Positions 1 to 6,031 of a stretch of 7,986 nt of DNA are shown piece by piece. Both the position numbers and the translations under genes were made by a program. The DNA lies in assembly GCA_934511545.1 (NCBI GenBank), contig CAKSWM010000061.1:1-7986 (forward strand), given 5' to 3'. This DNA is from an uncultured Oscillospiraceae bacterium (GTDB taxonomy: Bacteria > Bacillota > Clostridia > Oscillospirales > Oscillospiraceae). Each line of letters begins with the position of its first letter. Within the stretch, counting starts at the first letter, position 1. Under the pieces are notes generated by a model. It ran no database searches. It was not told where the DNA came from and saw only the letters and a program-made list of their open reading frames with translations.

Positions 1-222
1 TCCAACCTCGGCGATGCGCAGGCTCGCCGCCTGAAGATGCGCGTCAAGGGCGCGGACGGCAAGATGTATCTGCCGCACACGCTCAACAACACCGTCGTCG
101 CGCCGCCCCGTATGCTGATAGCCTTCCTCGAGAATCATCTCCAGGCCGACGGCAGCGTCACGATCCCCGAGGTCCTGTGGCCGTATATGGGCGGAACGAA
201 GCTTCTGACCCCGAAGAAGTAA
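1..222 (+). CDS. serS: Seryl-tRNA synthetase, C-terminal fragment (cut by left window edge)
   Basis: This is the last 73 codons of a seryl-tRNA synthetase, the cytoplasmic class II enzyme that charges tRNA-Ser with serine. Reading from base 1, the fragment begins SNLGDAQARR, which matches the SerRS stretch before motif 3 (E. coli has a similar N..DFQARR segment). It continues with HTLNN, a motif 3 segment ending in R then LIAFLEN, and the very conserved ending ADGSVTIPEVLWPYMGG. The class II motif 3 arginine is present in APPRMLIAFLEN. Where many bacterial SerRS have LNGSGLAVGR, this one reads LNNTVVAPPR, a divergent version of the loop. The N-terminal tRNA-binding coiled coil and motifs 1 and 2 lie outside the window. 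No terminator follows the TAA stop, and the next gene starts 49 bases on, so co-transcription is possible. Confidence 0.96.
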   Translation, partial: SNLGDAQARRLKMRVKGADGKMYLPHTLNNTVVAPPRMLIAFLENHLQADGSVTIPEVLWPYMGGTKLLTPKK

Positions 223-271
223 AGCAAAAGCCATTAAGATATAAGAAATAAGACAGAAAAGGAGTAAAATA

Positions 272-1771
272 ATGAAAAAGAGGCTTATTTCCCTGATCCT
301 TGCGCTGATGCTCGTGTTTGCGCTCTCCGCGGTGGCCTTTGCCGGTGCGGAAACCGCCGTCCTCAGCAGCCAGAAGCTCGCCGTCAACGGCGTGGACTGG
401 AGCGAGGTGGAAAAGTACAACATCGACGGCAAGAACTATTTCAAGCTGCGCGATATCGCGGCGCTGCTGGACGACACCGAGGCGCACTTCGCCGTCGGCT
501 ACGATGTGGTGAGCAACACCGTGTCCATCACGAGAGGCGGCGTGTATGAGTATATCGGCACCGAGCTGCTGTTCACGAAGGACAACTCCTCGACCGCCGT
601 CACCAGCGCGCAGACCATCACCGTGGACGGCAGGACCGTTTCCAACCTGACCGTTTACAACATCGGCGGAAGCAATTTCTTCCAGCTCCGCGAGCTGGGC
701 GACCTGCTCGGCTTTGACGTCGATTACAACAGCGAGACCCGCACGATGCTCGTGGAGTCCCCCTATCTGCCCTATGACCAGTACGTTATCGCGAAGGAGA
801 CCTATACCAGCAACGGAACAAACGGTACCAAAGTCTATGAATATGACGCCAACGGCCGCGAGATCCGCGTTACCACAACCGAGGCAGGCACCGTCAGCAC
901 TGCCGAAACTACTTATAACGCAAAGGGACTGGTCACCTCCGAGAAGAGCTATGTAAACGGCTCCCTCTCCGAAAAGACAATCTATGAATATGACAGCTAC
1001 GGCAACGAGACACGGTGCGACTATGACCACATTTCCTCCGGTTATTACACGCGCTTCAGCGCCGCTTACCGCGCCGACGGCCAGATGACATGGATGGAGT
1101 ACTCCGACAGCGACGGACTGTGGACGCGTTCTAACTATACATACGACGCCGCGGGCAACAAAACGAAGGCAGTTACCGATTATGGCTCGAGCGTCACGAC
1201 CACGACCTATACCAGAGATTCCGCCGGCCGCGTGATAAAAGAGAGAGACGTCTATTCCGACGGCGGCTGGTGCGAGACCAACTACATCTACAGCGGCGGC
1301 TATGTGACCCGTACGTCCCTGACCACGAGCGACGGCTACAGCCATAACATGACCTATCGCTATGACGCCAACGGAAACATGACCTATATAAAATCCAGCG
1401 ATTCCGACGGCTATGAGACCACCACGACCTATGCATACAATGCCGACGGACTGATCACAAAGCAGGTTGACACGCAGCAGAATCTCTGGGGAGACGGTAG
1501 CACCACGACGACGGAGTATACCTACAATGACATTGGTCAGGAGCTCTCGGTCAAGACCACGGACAGCAATGGAGGCTACAGCTTGGCGACCTATAAGTAC
1601 GACAGCAATTATAACCTCATCGAGGCCAAGTACGCGGGGCCATATAATACCTTTACTTATACCTATACCTACGACGAAAACTTCAACACGATCTCCAGCA
1701 CTGTTACCGGCACCGACGGCACCTCCGAGCGTCACACCTATGAGTGGAAGCTCGTCACCATAAAGCCGTAA
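272..1771 (+). CDS. Secreted protein: two stalk-type (CuAO N-like) domains plus YD/RHS-like repeats
   Basis: A 499-residue protein predicted to be exported. Residues 1-24 form a signal peptide (MKKR, a hydrophobic core, then AFA followed by GAE, a type I signal peptidase site). Residues about 35-90 and 105-165 are two related modules of the copper amine oxidase N-terminal-like stalk type; each has V(N/D)G, YNIxGxN(Y/F)F(K/Q)LR(D/E), then a small beta unit. From about residue 187 to 475 run roughly twelve YD repeats, for example YEYDANGRE, YTYDAAGNK, YRYDANGNM, YAYNADGLI and YTYDENFN, spaced about 20-30 residues apart, which are expected to form an extended beta structure. The protein stops shortly after the last repeat, with no toxin domain, DPxG-type RHS core end, LPxTG motif or C-terminal membrane anchor, so it is not a complete RHS toxin. 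The start is supported by GGAG at 261-264, seven bases before ATG. A cell-surface or secreted binding role is plausible; no ligand can be named. Confidence 0.9.
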   Translation: MKKRLISLILALMLVFALSAVAFAGAETAVLSSQKLAVNGVDWSEVEKYNIDGKNYFKLRDIAALLDDTEAHFAVGYDVVSNTVSITRGGVYEYIGTELLFTKDNSSTAVTSAQTITVDGRTVSNLTVYNIGGSNFFQLRELGDLLGFDVDYNSETRTMLVESPYLPYDQYVIAKETYTSNGTNGTKVYEYDANGREIRVTTTEAGTVSTAETTYNAKGLVTSEKSYVNGSLSEKTIYEYDSYGNETRCDYDHISSGYYTRFSAAYRADGQMTWMEYSDSDGLWTRSNYTYDAAGNKTKAVTDYGSSVTTTTYTRDSAGRVIKERDVYSDGGWCETNYIYSGGYVTRTSLTTSDGYSHNMTYRYDANGNMTYIKSSDSDGYETTTTYAYNADGLITKQVDTQQNLWGDGSTTTTEYTYNDIGQELSVKTTDSNGGYSLATYKYDSNYNLIEAKYAGPYNTFTYTYTYDENFNTISSTVTGTDGTSERHTYEWKLVTIKP

Positions 1772-1804
1772 AGTCTTAAAACGTGTGGAAGGAGAAAAAA
1801 GCGT

Positions 1805-2257
1805 ATGAAAAAGTTTCTCAGCGAGTTTAAGGAATTTATCTCCCGCGGCAATGTTCTGGACATGGCGGTCGGCGTTATCGTCGCAACGGCGTTCGGAAAA
1901 ATAACGACCGCGCTGGTAAATAACATCATCATGCCCTTTATCGGCTGGTGCTTCGGCGGCGCGAGCGTGACCGACGCGCTGAACATAACCCTGACCCCGG
2001 CCCAGATCGACGCCGCCACCGGCGAGGTGGTGAAGGAAGCCAACATTCTCGGCATCGGCACCTTCCTCAACACCGTGATAGACTTTATCATCATCGCGTT
2101 CATCGTGTTCTGCATCATCAAGGCGTTCAACAAGGCGCACGAGCTTGCGGAATCCCGCAAAAAGGCCGAGGAAGCGGCCGAAGAGCCGGAGGAGCCCAAG
2201 CCGACGACGGAAGAGCTGCTCACCTCCATACTCGAGGAGATCCGCAGGGAGAAATAA
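1805..2257 (+). CDS. mscL: Large-conductance mechanosensitive channel MscL
   Basis: A 150-residue inner-membrane channel that opens under high membrane tension and releases solutes during osmotic downshock; family members are homopentamers. The N-terminus (KKFLSEFKEFISRGNVLDMAVGV) aligns closely with E. coli MscL, including the amphipathic N-terminal helix, the RGNV(V/L)D motif and the conserved AFGK. TM1 is about residues 15-44, ending NNIIMP. The pore constriction residues of E. coli (L19, V23) correspond to M20 and V24. The periplasmic loop runs from about residue 46 to 83. TM2 is about residues 84-108 (FLNTVIDFIIIAFIVF). A charged stretch rich in Glu and Lys follows, and the terminal helix TTEELLTSILEEIR matches the C-terminal bundle. 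Length is close to the usual 130-150. GGAAGGAG at 1787-1794 lies ten bases before the ATG. It is 33 bases after the YD-repeat gene and 33 before the next gene, so it is probably mid-operon. Confidence 0.97.
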   Translation: MKKFLSEFKEFISRGNVLDMAVGVIVATAFGKITTALVNNIIMPFIGWCFGGASVTDALNITLTPAQIDAATGEVVKEANILGIGTFLNTVIDFIIIAFIVFCIIKAFNKAHELAESRKKAEEAAEEPEEPKPTTEELLTSILEEIRREK

Positions 2258-2290
2258 AGCCGAAGTGCTGCAAGGTTTGAAGGAGCGCCC

Positions 2291-2863
2291 ATGAGAACTT
2301 ACATAAAAGCCGGAATAATGACGCTCATAGCCGTGTTTCTGGCCTTCGCGTTCAAAACGGTCGGGACCGGCGCGCTCGGCATGGACGCCGAGACGAACGC
2401 GCTGGACCGGTACAGCGACATGATGCTGGAGGCACGCGGACTGTTCCTTGAGCAGAACGAGGACTTTCTCGAGCTTGCGATGGCGATGCACGACATGGAC
2501 GGGCTGCGGCTGCGCCGCTGCGCGGACGGTACGGCCATTGCGTGGCTGGACGGAGGGTTCGTCCCCGTCGAGGACGCATTTGCGGAGCTCGGCGCGGACC
2601 GGGCGCGGCTGATGGCAGAGACGGCGGACCGGCTTTTTGCCGGCAGCGGCGTCAGCGTCCAGAGCTCCGGCGGCGAAGATCTCGTGAGCGGCCATGCGCA
2701 GGTGATAAATGTCTGTGCTGCGGACGGAGAGGTCCTGTTCTTTACCCATTATCACGAGCTTGGCTGCGTCGGCGTGGCCTATTCACCCGGCGGGAGCGCT
2801 GGAGGATATGACTCCATCGAGCTCGTCGAGGAATGGCGCATCTTTTACCTGATGACGGAATAG
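2291..2863 (+). CDS. Hypothetical membrane-anchored or secreted protein, 190 aa
   Basis: I do not recognise this family. The N-terminus has a short basic start (MRTYIK) followed by a hydrophobic segment at about residues 8-22 (IMTLIAVFLAFAF). This could be a signal anchor or an uncleaved signal peptide, placing the rest outside the membrane. Residues 31-70 look helical and acidic (repeated Met, Glu and Leu, e.g. DRYSDMMLEARGLFLEQNEDFLELA in two helices). The remainder looks mixed alpha/beta and contains a short strand-like CAADGEVLFFTHYHE segment and the ending EEWRIFYLMTE. No catalytic motif stands out. The start is well supported by AGGAG at 2281-2285, five bases before ATG. It is the last gene of the rightward run and is followed by the + strand terminator at 2989-3025. 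Partnership with MscL is suggested only by adjacency. Confidence 0.8.
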   Translation: MRTYIKAGIMTLIAVFLAFAFKTVGTGALGMDAETNALDRYSDMMLEARGLFLEQNEDFLELAMAMHDMDGLRLRRCADGTAIAWLDGGFVPVEDAFAELGADRARLMAETADRLFAGSGVSVQSSGGEDLVSGHAQVINVCAADGEVLFFTHYHELGCVGVAYSPGGSAGGYDSIELVEEWRIFYLMTE

Positions 2864-2887
2864 TGCCCTCTACAGGCCGAGGCCGTC

Positions 2888-2931
2888 AAAAAACGAAAAC
2901 AGCGCGGTACCGGGGATACCGGGCCGCGCTG
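2888..2931 (-). terminator. Rho-independent terminator of the leftward beta-helix gene
   Basis: The inverted repeat CAGCGCGG (2900-2907) and CCGCGCTG (2924-2931) forms an 8-bp GC-rich stem, with an inner CCGG/CCGG pairing possible. Read on the minus strand the stem is followed at once by TTTT, CG, TTTTTT (complement of 2899-2888). The plus-strand side has only a weak T run (CTTTC), so the orientation is clear. It lies about 120 bases past the stop of the beta-helix gene and starts 25 bases past the stop of the converging gene. Confidence 0.8.
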
Positions 2932-2988
2932 CTTTCAGTCTGTCAAAACCGGCCTTGCAGCGTTTGCATACAAAGGAATAAAATAGGG

Positions 2989-3025
2989 ACCGCCCGATCC
3001 GGGGATGCCGGATCGGGCGGTTTTT
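2989..3025 (+). terminator. Rho-independent terminator of the rightward operon
   Basis: ACCGCCCGATCC (2989-3000) pairs perfectly with GGATCGGGCGGT (3010-3021), a 12-bp stem extendable by two more G-C pairs into the loop. It is followed by TTTTT ending at 3025, then C. This is a strong plus-strand terminator about 125 bases after the last gene of the rightward run. On the minus strand the following bases are CCCTATTTTATT, a poorer tail that could give some leftward termination too. It shares the loop core CCGGGGAT(A/G)CCGG with the hairpin at 2900-2931. Confidence 0.88.
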
Positions 3026-3050
3026 CGGGTTTCAGGTGTTTACCGCGGCC

Positions 3051-5756
3051 TTATTTCCCGGGTGCGGGGGGCGCGGGATGCTCGGGGCGGTTTTCGGGCG
3101 CCCAGAAGCGGAACTTCTCGTCGGGGACGAAATCGCCGACCTTGGAGGCGTCCTGTGCGATGGCGCAGGTAAAGCCGCTTTCCGCGTTGTACATCATCCA
3201 GACCTCGGGCGCGGTCTCTGCGTATTTGAGAGCCATGGGAACGAGGTTGGTGTTGGTTGCAACGCCGTAGAGGAATACGGGCTTTCCGGCAGCAACTTCG
3301 GGAACGGTGGTGTATTTGACCAGATCGAGGTCATAGGCGTGGCCGTCGTTGCCCTTGGTCCTGTGGGAATAGCGGACATAAACTCTGTCGCCGTCCTCGG
3401 TCATCTCATAAACGGTGTCGGAGCGAGGGTCGTTTTCTCCCATTTTCGCAACGGGAACTTCGACGCGCTGAAGATCGTCGCCGCCGGTGTGGGAGGGAAC
3501 GATCATCTCCAGCTCTTCGGGCCGGATCGCGTTCATGATGGCAGAGGGGACCCAGGAGGAGCATCTGTGCCAGTCGTGCAGCTCGACCTTCGGGGCGATG
3601 CCCTTCAGTTCGGAGGCCAGTGCGACGGCCTTTTGCAGGCTCTTCTTATTCCAGACGCGCTGCGGTCCCATCGGACCCTTCTTCATCTCGACGCCGGCAA
3701 AATCGCCGAGCTTGTCGATGCTGAGAGTGCAGACGCCGTCCTTGACGGAGTAGTAATCCTTGATGGACTCGGCCATTTCCTGTTCGTCAGTGCCGACGAC
3801 GAGGATGATCTTGCCCTCGTACTTGCCGGGCTTTATCTCGACGGGAACGGTGTTGACGAACATCATGAGCTTCTTGCCGACGGGAGCCTGAATGATGGCG
3901 CCCTCGTCGATGGTGAGGCTGGTGATGTAGCTCGTGCCGGCGACTGTCCAAACGCTGTCGCTGTCGAGCGTGACGATAACGCCGTTGTTCACGGTGGGTG
4001 CGGCAGCCTGAGTTACCATGTGCATATCAAAGGCGTTGGAGCGGTTGATATACTTCAGATCGTCCCTGTATTTCTGGGAAGCGGAGCTGATTATACCGTT
4101 GACCCTGGTGTTGGCAAGGTGTATCTCAAGGTTGTGGGCCTTCTGCTGGCCAGCAGCCTGCTCTTCGTGAGCCGGGGGACCGCCAGCGCCGGGACCACCG
4201 GGACCACCGGGACCGCCAGGACCGCCAGGACCGGGGGGCGGAGGAGGCATTCCGGGACCGCCGGGACCGCCTGCGCCGGGAGGCGGAGGAGGCATTCCGG
4301 GACCGCCGGGTCTTCCGGCGGGAACGTCACGGTGCGCATCCGGGCCGCCGAGGGGTCCGGGAGGCAGCGGGTTCGGGGGAGGAGGTCCGTTGAGCTTCAC
4401 GCCCGGCTTGATGTTGGGCGGAGAGGACGGAGTTTTCTTCGCGGCCTCCAGATTGGTGGTGGAGTTGAAGAAGTTGCCGCGCAGATCGCAGTTGGATATG
4501 TTCATGAAAACATCGCCGTCGGGCACGCCGTTATAAAGGTCGCGCTCGGGGTCGGGGGTATCGGTCTGGCCGATGGGGATCCAGAACTCATCCTTGCCCA
4601 TGCCGCCCTCGTCGTTGTCCATCAGCTGAAGGATGGTGCCGTTGCCGGGCCTGAGCTTGGCGTCGTCGATGTTGATCGTGAGGGCGGAACCCTTGACGCA
4701 GAAGGTGGAGTTGCGGGATTTGATCTCCGTGCCCTTATCGACGGTGAGCGTGCCGCCGTCGTCGCGGAAGGCGAGAACGCCGAACAGGCCGGAGTTGATC
4801 TTGCAGTTGGAGAAAGAGCCGCCGCCGTGCTCCTCGCTGGTCAGAAGGAGGGGGAAGCCGTTGACTCTGATGCGGCTGTCCTTGAAGCCGATGAAGCAGT
4901 CGCCGATGCAGTATGCGCCGTAGCCGCGTGCACGGGTGCCGGTCAGGGAAAGGTCGCAGTCGTTGAAGAAGACGCGGTTTTTGATGTTTCCGTCAACGGA
5001 GACAACGCCCCAGCCGTTGGAGGCCAGACGGCAGCTGTTGAACGTGACGGTGGAGTTTTCCGCGATCTGGAAGGCGCGGTTGGTGCCGGAGATGCCCATG
5101 CACCAGTTCGGACTCATGCCATCCGACGGGGGACTCATGTTGAGCAGGTCGGAGTTGTTGATAGTGACGGTCGCGTCGCCGCCGGCCTGAACGGTGCAGC
5201 GGGTAACGCCGCGCAGATGTATGCTCGAGTCGTTGATGGTGAGTTTGCTGGTGCCGTGGGCGATGATGCCCGCGCCGACGCCGATGAAGTCGTTGGAGCC
5301 GTCTCCCTCCATCTCAAGCTCGAGATTGTCGATGGTAACATGGCTGTCGCCGTCTACGGCGATGCCGACGAAGTCGTCCTCGTTGGTGCGGATGCGCACG
5401 TCGGAAATGCGTCCGGCGTCCACAACGCCGCCCTCGGCCATGTCCAGAACGGACTTTTCCTTATCGAGCTTTCCGTTTACGATGCAGATAGCCGTGCGGG
5501 TCGGTTCGGGCGGATTGCCGCGCATTTTGTGCATGCCGCAAGGAGGGATACCGTAATTTTCGGACAGGGCGATGCGCACATCGCCGATGTACTTGCCCGG
5601 TGCGATCGGAGTGCCGACGCCGTTGACGATCAGCGTCAGCTCCTTGCCCTCGGGCGCGGAAATTACAGCTCCCTCTTCGATTGTCAGTTCCTGAAACGCG
5701 CAGGGCTCTTCGATGAGCCAATTGGTCCCGGAGCCGACTGTCTTGGTAATATACAT
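3051..5756 (-). CDS. Predicted right-handed beta-helix protein with Gly/Pro-rich linker, 901 aa
   Basis: Family not recognised by name; the visible architecture is as follows. Residues 12-64 are a small beta module (W13, LTIEEGA, API-type AP.GK.L, V44-N45, PGKY). Residues about 120-430 show repeated short-strand units of the type xVTIxNSxL (HVTIDNLEL, KLTINDSSI, TVTINNSDL, TVTFNSCRL, RVFFNDCDL, VFMNISNCDL) typical of parallel beta-helices. Residues about 457-528 are a Gly/Pro-rich linker with PPPPPG and GGP repeats. After it the strand pattern resumes (NLEIHLANTRVNGII). Residues 602-654 then repeat the N-terminal module at about 22 of 53 identical positions without gaps, and an unassigned domain of about 220 residues follows. 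No signal peptide, transmembrane segment or LPxTG motif is visible, so location is unclear. I chose ATG at 5756 because AGGAGG lies seven bases upstream, and the in-frame extension to 5840 would run through the leader hairpin. The function is unknown; adhesin or surface-layer-like roles are guesses. Confidence 0.88.
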   Translation of the reverse strand: MYITKTVGSGTNWLIEEPCAFQELTIEEGAVISAPEGKELTLIVNGVGTPIAPGKYIGDVRIALSENYGIPPCGMHKMRGNPPEPTRTAICIVNGKLDKEKSVLDMAEGGVVDAGRISDVRIRTNEDDFVGIAVDGDSHVTIDNLELEMEGDGSNDFIGVGAGIIAHGTSKLTINDSSIHLRGVTRCTVQAGGDATVTINNSDLLNMSPPSDGMSPNWCMGISGTNRAFQIAENSTVTFNSCRLASNGWGVVSVDGNIKNRVFFNDCDLSLTGTRARGYGAYCIGDCFIGFKDSRIRVNGFPLLLTSEEHGGGSFSNCKINSGLFGVLAFRDDGGTLTVDKGTEIKSRNSTFCVKGSALTINIDDAKLRPGNGTILQLMDNDEGGMGKDEFWIPIGQTDTPDPERDLYNGVPDGDVFMNISNCDLRGNFFNSTTNLEAAKKTPSSPPNIKPGVKLNGPPPPNPLPPGPLGGPDAHRDVPAGRPGGPGMPPPPPGAGGPGGPGMPPPPPGPGGPGGPGGPGGPGAGGPPAHEEQAAGQQKAHNLEIHLANTRVNGIISSASQKYRDDLKYINRSNAFDMHMVTQAAAPTVNNGVIVTLDSDSVWTVAGTSYITSLTIDEGAIIQAPVGKKLMMFVNTVPVEIKPGKYEGKIILVVGTDEQEMAESIKDYYSVKDGVCTLSIDKLGDFAGVEMKKGPMGPQRVWNKKSLQKAVALASELKGIAPKVELHDWHRCSSWVPSAIMNAIRPEELEMIVPSHTGGDDLQRVEVPVAKMGENDPRSDTVYEMTEDGDRVYVRYSHRTKGNDGHAYDLDLVKYTTVPEVAAGKPVFLYGVATNTNLVPMALKYAETAPEVWMMYNAESGFTCAIAQDASKVGDFVPDEKFRFWAPENRPEHPAPPAPGK
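4192..4310 (-). repeat. Tandem DNA repeats encoding the Gly/Pro linker
   Basis: Within the beta-helix gene there are two repeat scales. On the plus strand, four consecutive 9-base units occupy 4192-4227 (GGACCACCG twice, then GGACCGCCA twice), each encoding Gly-Gly-Pro-type triplets on the minus strand. A 45-base unit occurs twice in tandem, 4219-4263 and 4264-4308, with four mismatches by eye, encoding the 15-residue unit containing GGPGMPPPPPG. Both unit lengths are multiples of three, so gain or loss of copies would keep the frame. This stretch is a likely site of replication slippage and strain-to-strain length variation. Confidence 0.85.
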
Positions 5757-5856
5757 TCGGTTTCCTCCTAAAATGTTGTCCGCTGTTGTCCGGCGCGCAC
5801 ATTCGGGAGGATCGCAGGCAGCCACGGTGCGGTCCGGCAAGACCGCATCCCTGGTT
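5757..5856 (-). promoter_or_regulatory. 5' leader of the beta-helix gene with hairpin and anti-SD sequence
   Basis: If the promoter at 5863-5892 is used, the mRNA has a leader of about 100 nt. It contains a perfect 7-bp hairpin, TGCGGTC/GACCGCA with a six-base loop (5828-5847), near the 5' end. It also contains TCCTCC (minus strand, complement of 5806-5811), exactly complementary to the GGAGGA of the Shine-Dalgarno site (complement of 5763-5768), with 37 bases between. Pairing of the two would hide the ribosome binding site. The complementarity is visible; a regulatory role is inferred. It matches no riboswitch class I know. Confidence 0.45.
5774..5793 (-). repeat. Tandem 10-mer next to the Shine-Dalgarno site
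   Basis: On the plus strand TGTTGTCCGC (5774-5783) is followed directly by TGTTGTCCGG (5784-5793), nine of ten bases identical. In the mRNA of the beta-helix gene this reads as two copies of (C/G)CGGACAACA just upstream of the UUUUAGGAGG. It could be a repeated binding site for an RNA-binding protein or a simple tandem duplication. Confidence 0.5.
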
Positions 5857-5862
5857 CTTTCT

Positions 5863-5892
5863 ATTCTATCAGCGCGATACCGTGTTTGTCAC
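5863..5892 (-). promoter_or_regulatory. Sigma-A-type promoter of the beta-helix gene
   Basis: On the minus strand GTGACA (complement of 5892-5887; 5 of 6 to TTGACA) and TAGAAT (complement of 5868-5863; 5 of 6 to TATAAT) are separated by 18 bases. The expected transcription start is near 5856, leaving a leader of about 100 nt before the ATG at 5756. The -35 overlaps one copy of the GACAAACAC motif that recurs in the upstream region, so a DNA-binding protein on that motif would compete with or contact RNA polymerase. Confidence 0.65.
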
Positions 5893-6007
5893 TAATCAAA
5901 AGATAAATTAATGTTAAAATTTTTGTGCTTTTGCACAATCAAACACGGCTGCCGCAGATATATGTTTCAACATGCGTCCAATTAAAAATTATTATAGTGT
6001 GTTTGTC
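5880..6007. promoter_or_regulatory. Three copies of a GTGTTTG motif upstream of the beta-helix gene
   Basis: GTGTTTGTC occurs on the plus strand at 5882-5890 and again at 5999-6007, and the reverse complement CAAACAC occurs at 5940-5946. The first and third of these form a perfect 9-bp inverted repeat, CCGTGTTTG (5880-5888) and CAAACACGG (5940-5948), with 51 bases between. The first copy overlaps the -35 of the beta-helix promoter. A multi-site operator is the simplest reading. The regulator encoded just upstream is a candidate binder, which is inference. Confidence 0.45.
5923..5938. promoter_or_regulatory. Operator-like palindrome TTGTGC-TTTT-GCACAA
   Basis: Perfect 6-bp arms TTGTGC and GCACAA flank TTTT, giving a 16-bp dyad with half-site centres about ten bases apart, the spacing expected for a dimeric regulator. 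It lies about 31 bases upstream of the -35 of the beta-helix promoter in an AT-rich stretch, between the two arms of the CCGTGTTTG inverted repeat. It is followed by no T tract on either strand that would make it a good terminator. Confidence 0.45.
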
Positions 6008-6031
6008 TGTCCGGCAGGCGCTTCGCGCACG

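Noticed and set aside
158..2755. An 865-codon open frame on the minus strand across the YD-repeat, mscL and hypothetical genes
   Set aside because: It lies antisense to three well-supported genes with good ribosome sites, including the unmistakable MscL. Its translation is a run of biased residues without domain structure, as expected from the opposite strand of GC-rich repeat codons.
4192..4310. Repeat array read as CRISPR or collagen gene
   Set aside because: The repeats are in frame, contiguous and without spacers. The Gly-Gly-Pro pattern is not the strict Gly-X-Y over the length needed for a collagen triple helix.
3036..5771. A 911-codon open frame on the plus strand opposite the beta-helix gene
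   Set aside because: It starts at a GTG with no ribosome site, overlaps the terminator region and the real gene's SD. The minus-strand frame has AGGAGG, a promoter, a terminator and a coherent repeat protein, so the plus frame is a codon-bias shadow.
5757..5840. Longer N-terminus of the beta-helix protein starting at 5840
   Set aside because: The extra 28 codons lie in the leader hairpin and SD region, lack their own SD, and read as an unlikely sequence. The ATG at 5756 has a textbook AGGAGG seven bases upstream.
5991..5996. A perfect TATAAT on the minus strand as a second promoter for the beta-helix gene
   Set aside because: No acceptable -35 sits 16-18 bases upstream and there is no TGn extension. 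In an AT-rich gap the hexamer alone is weak evidence, so I did not call it.
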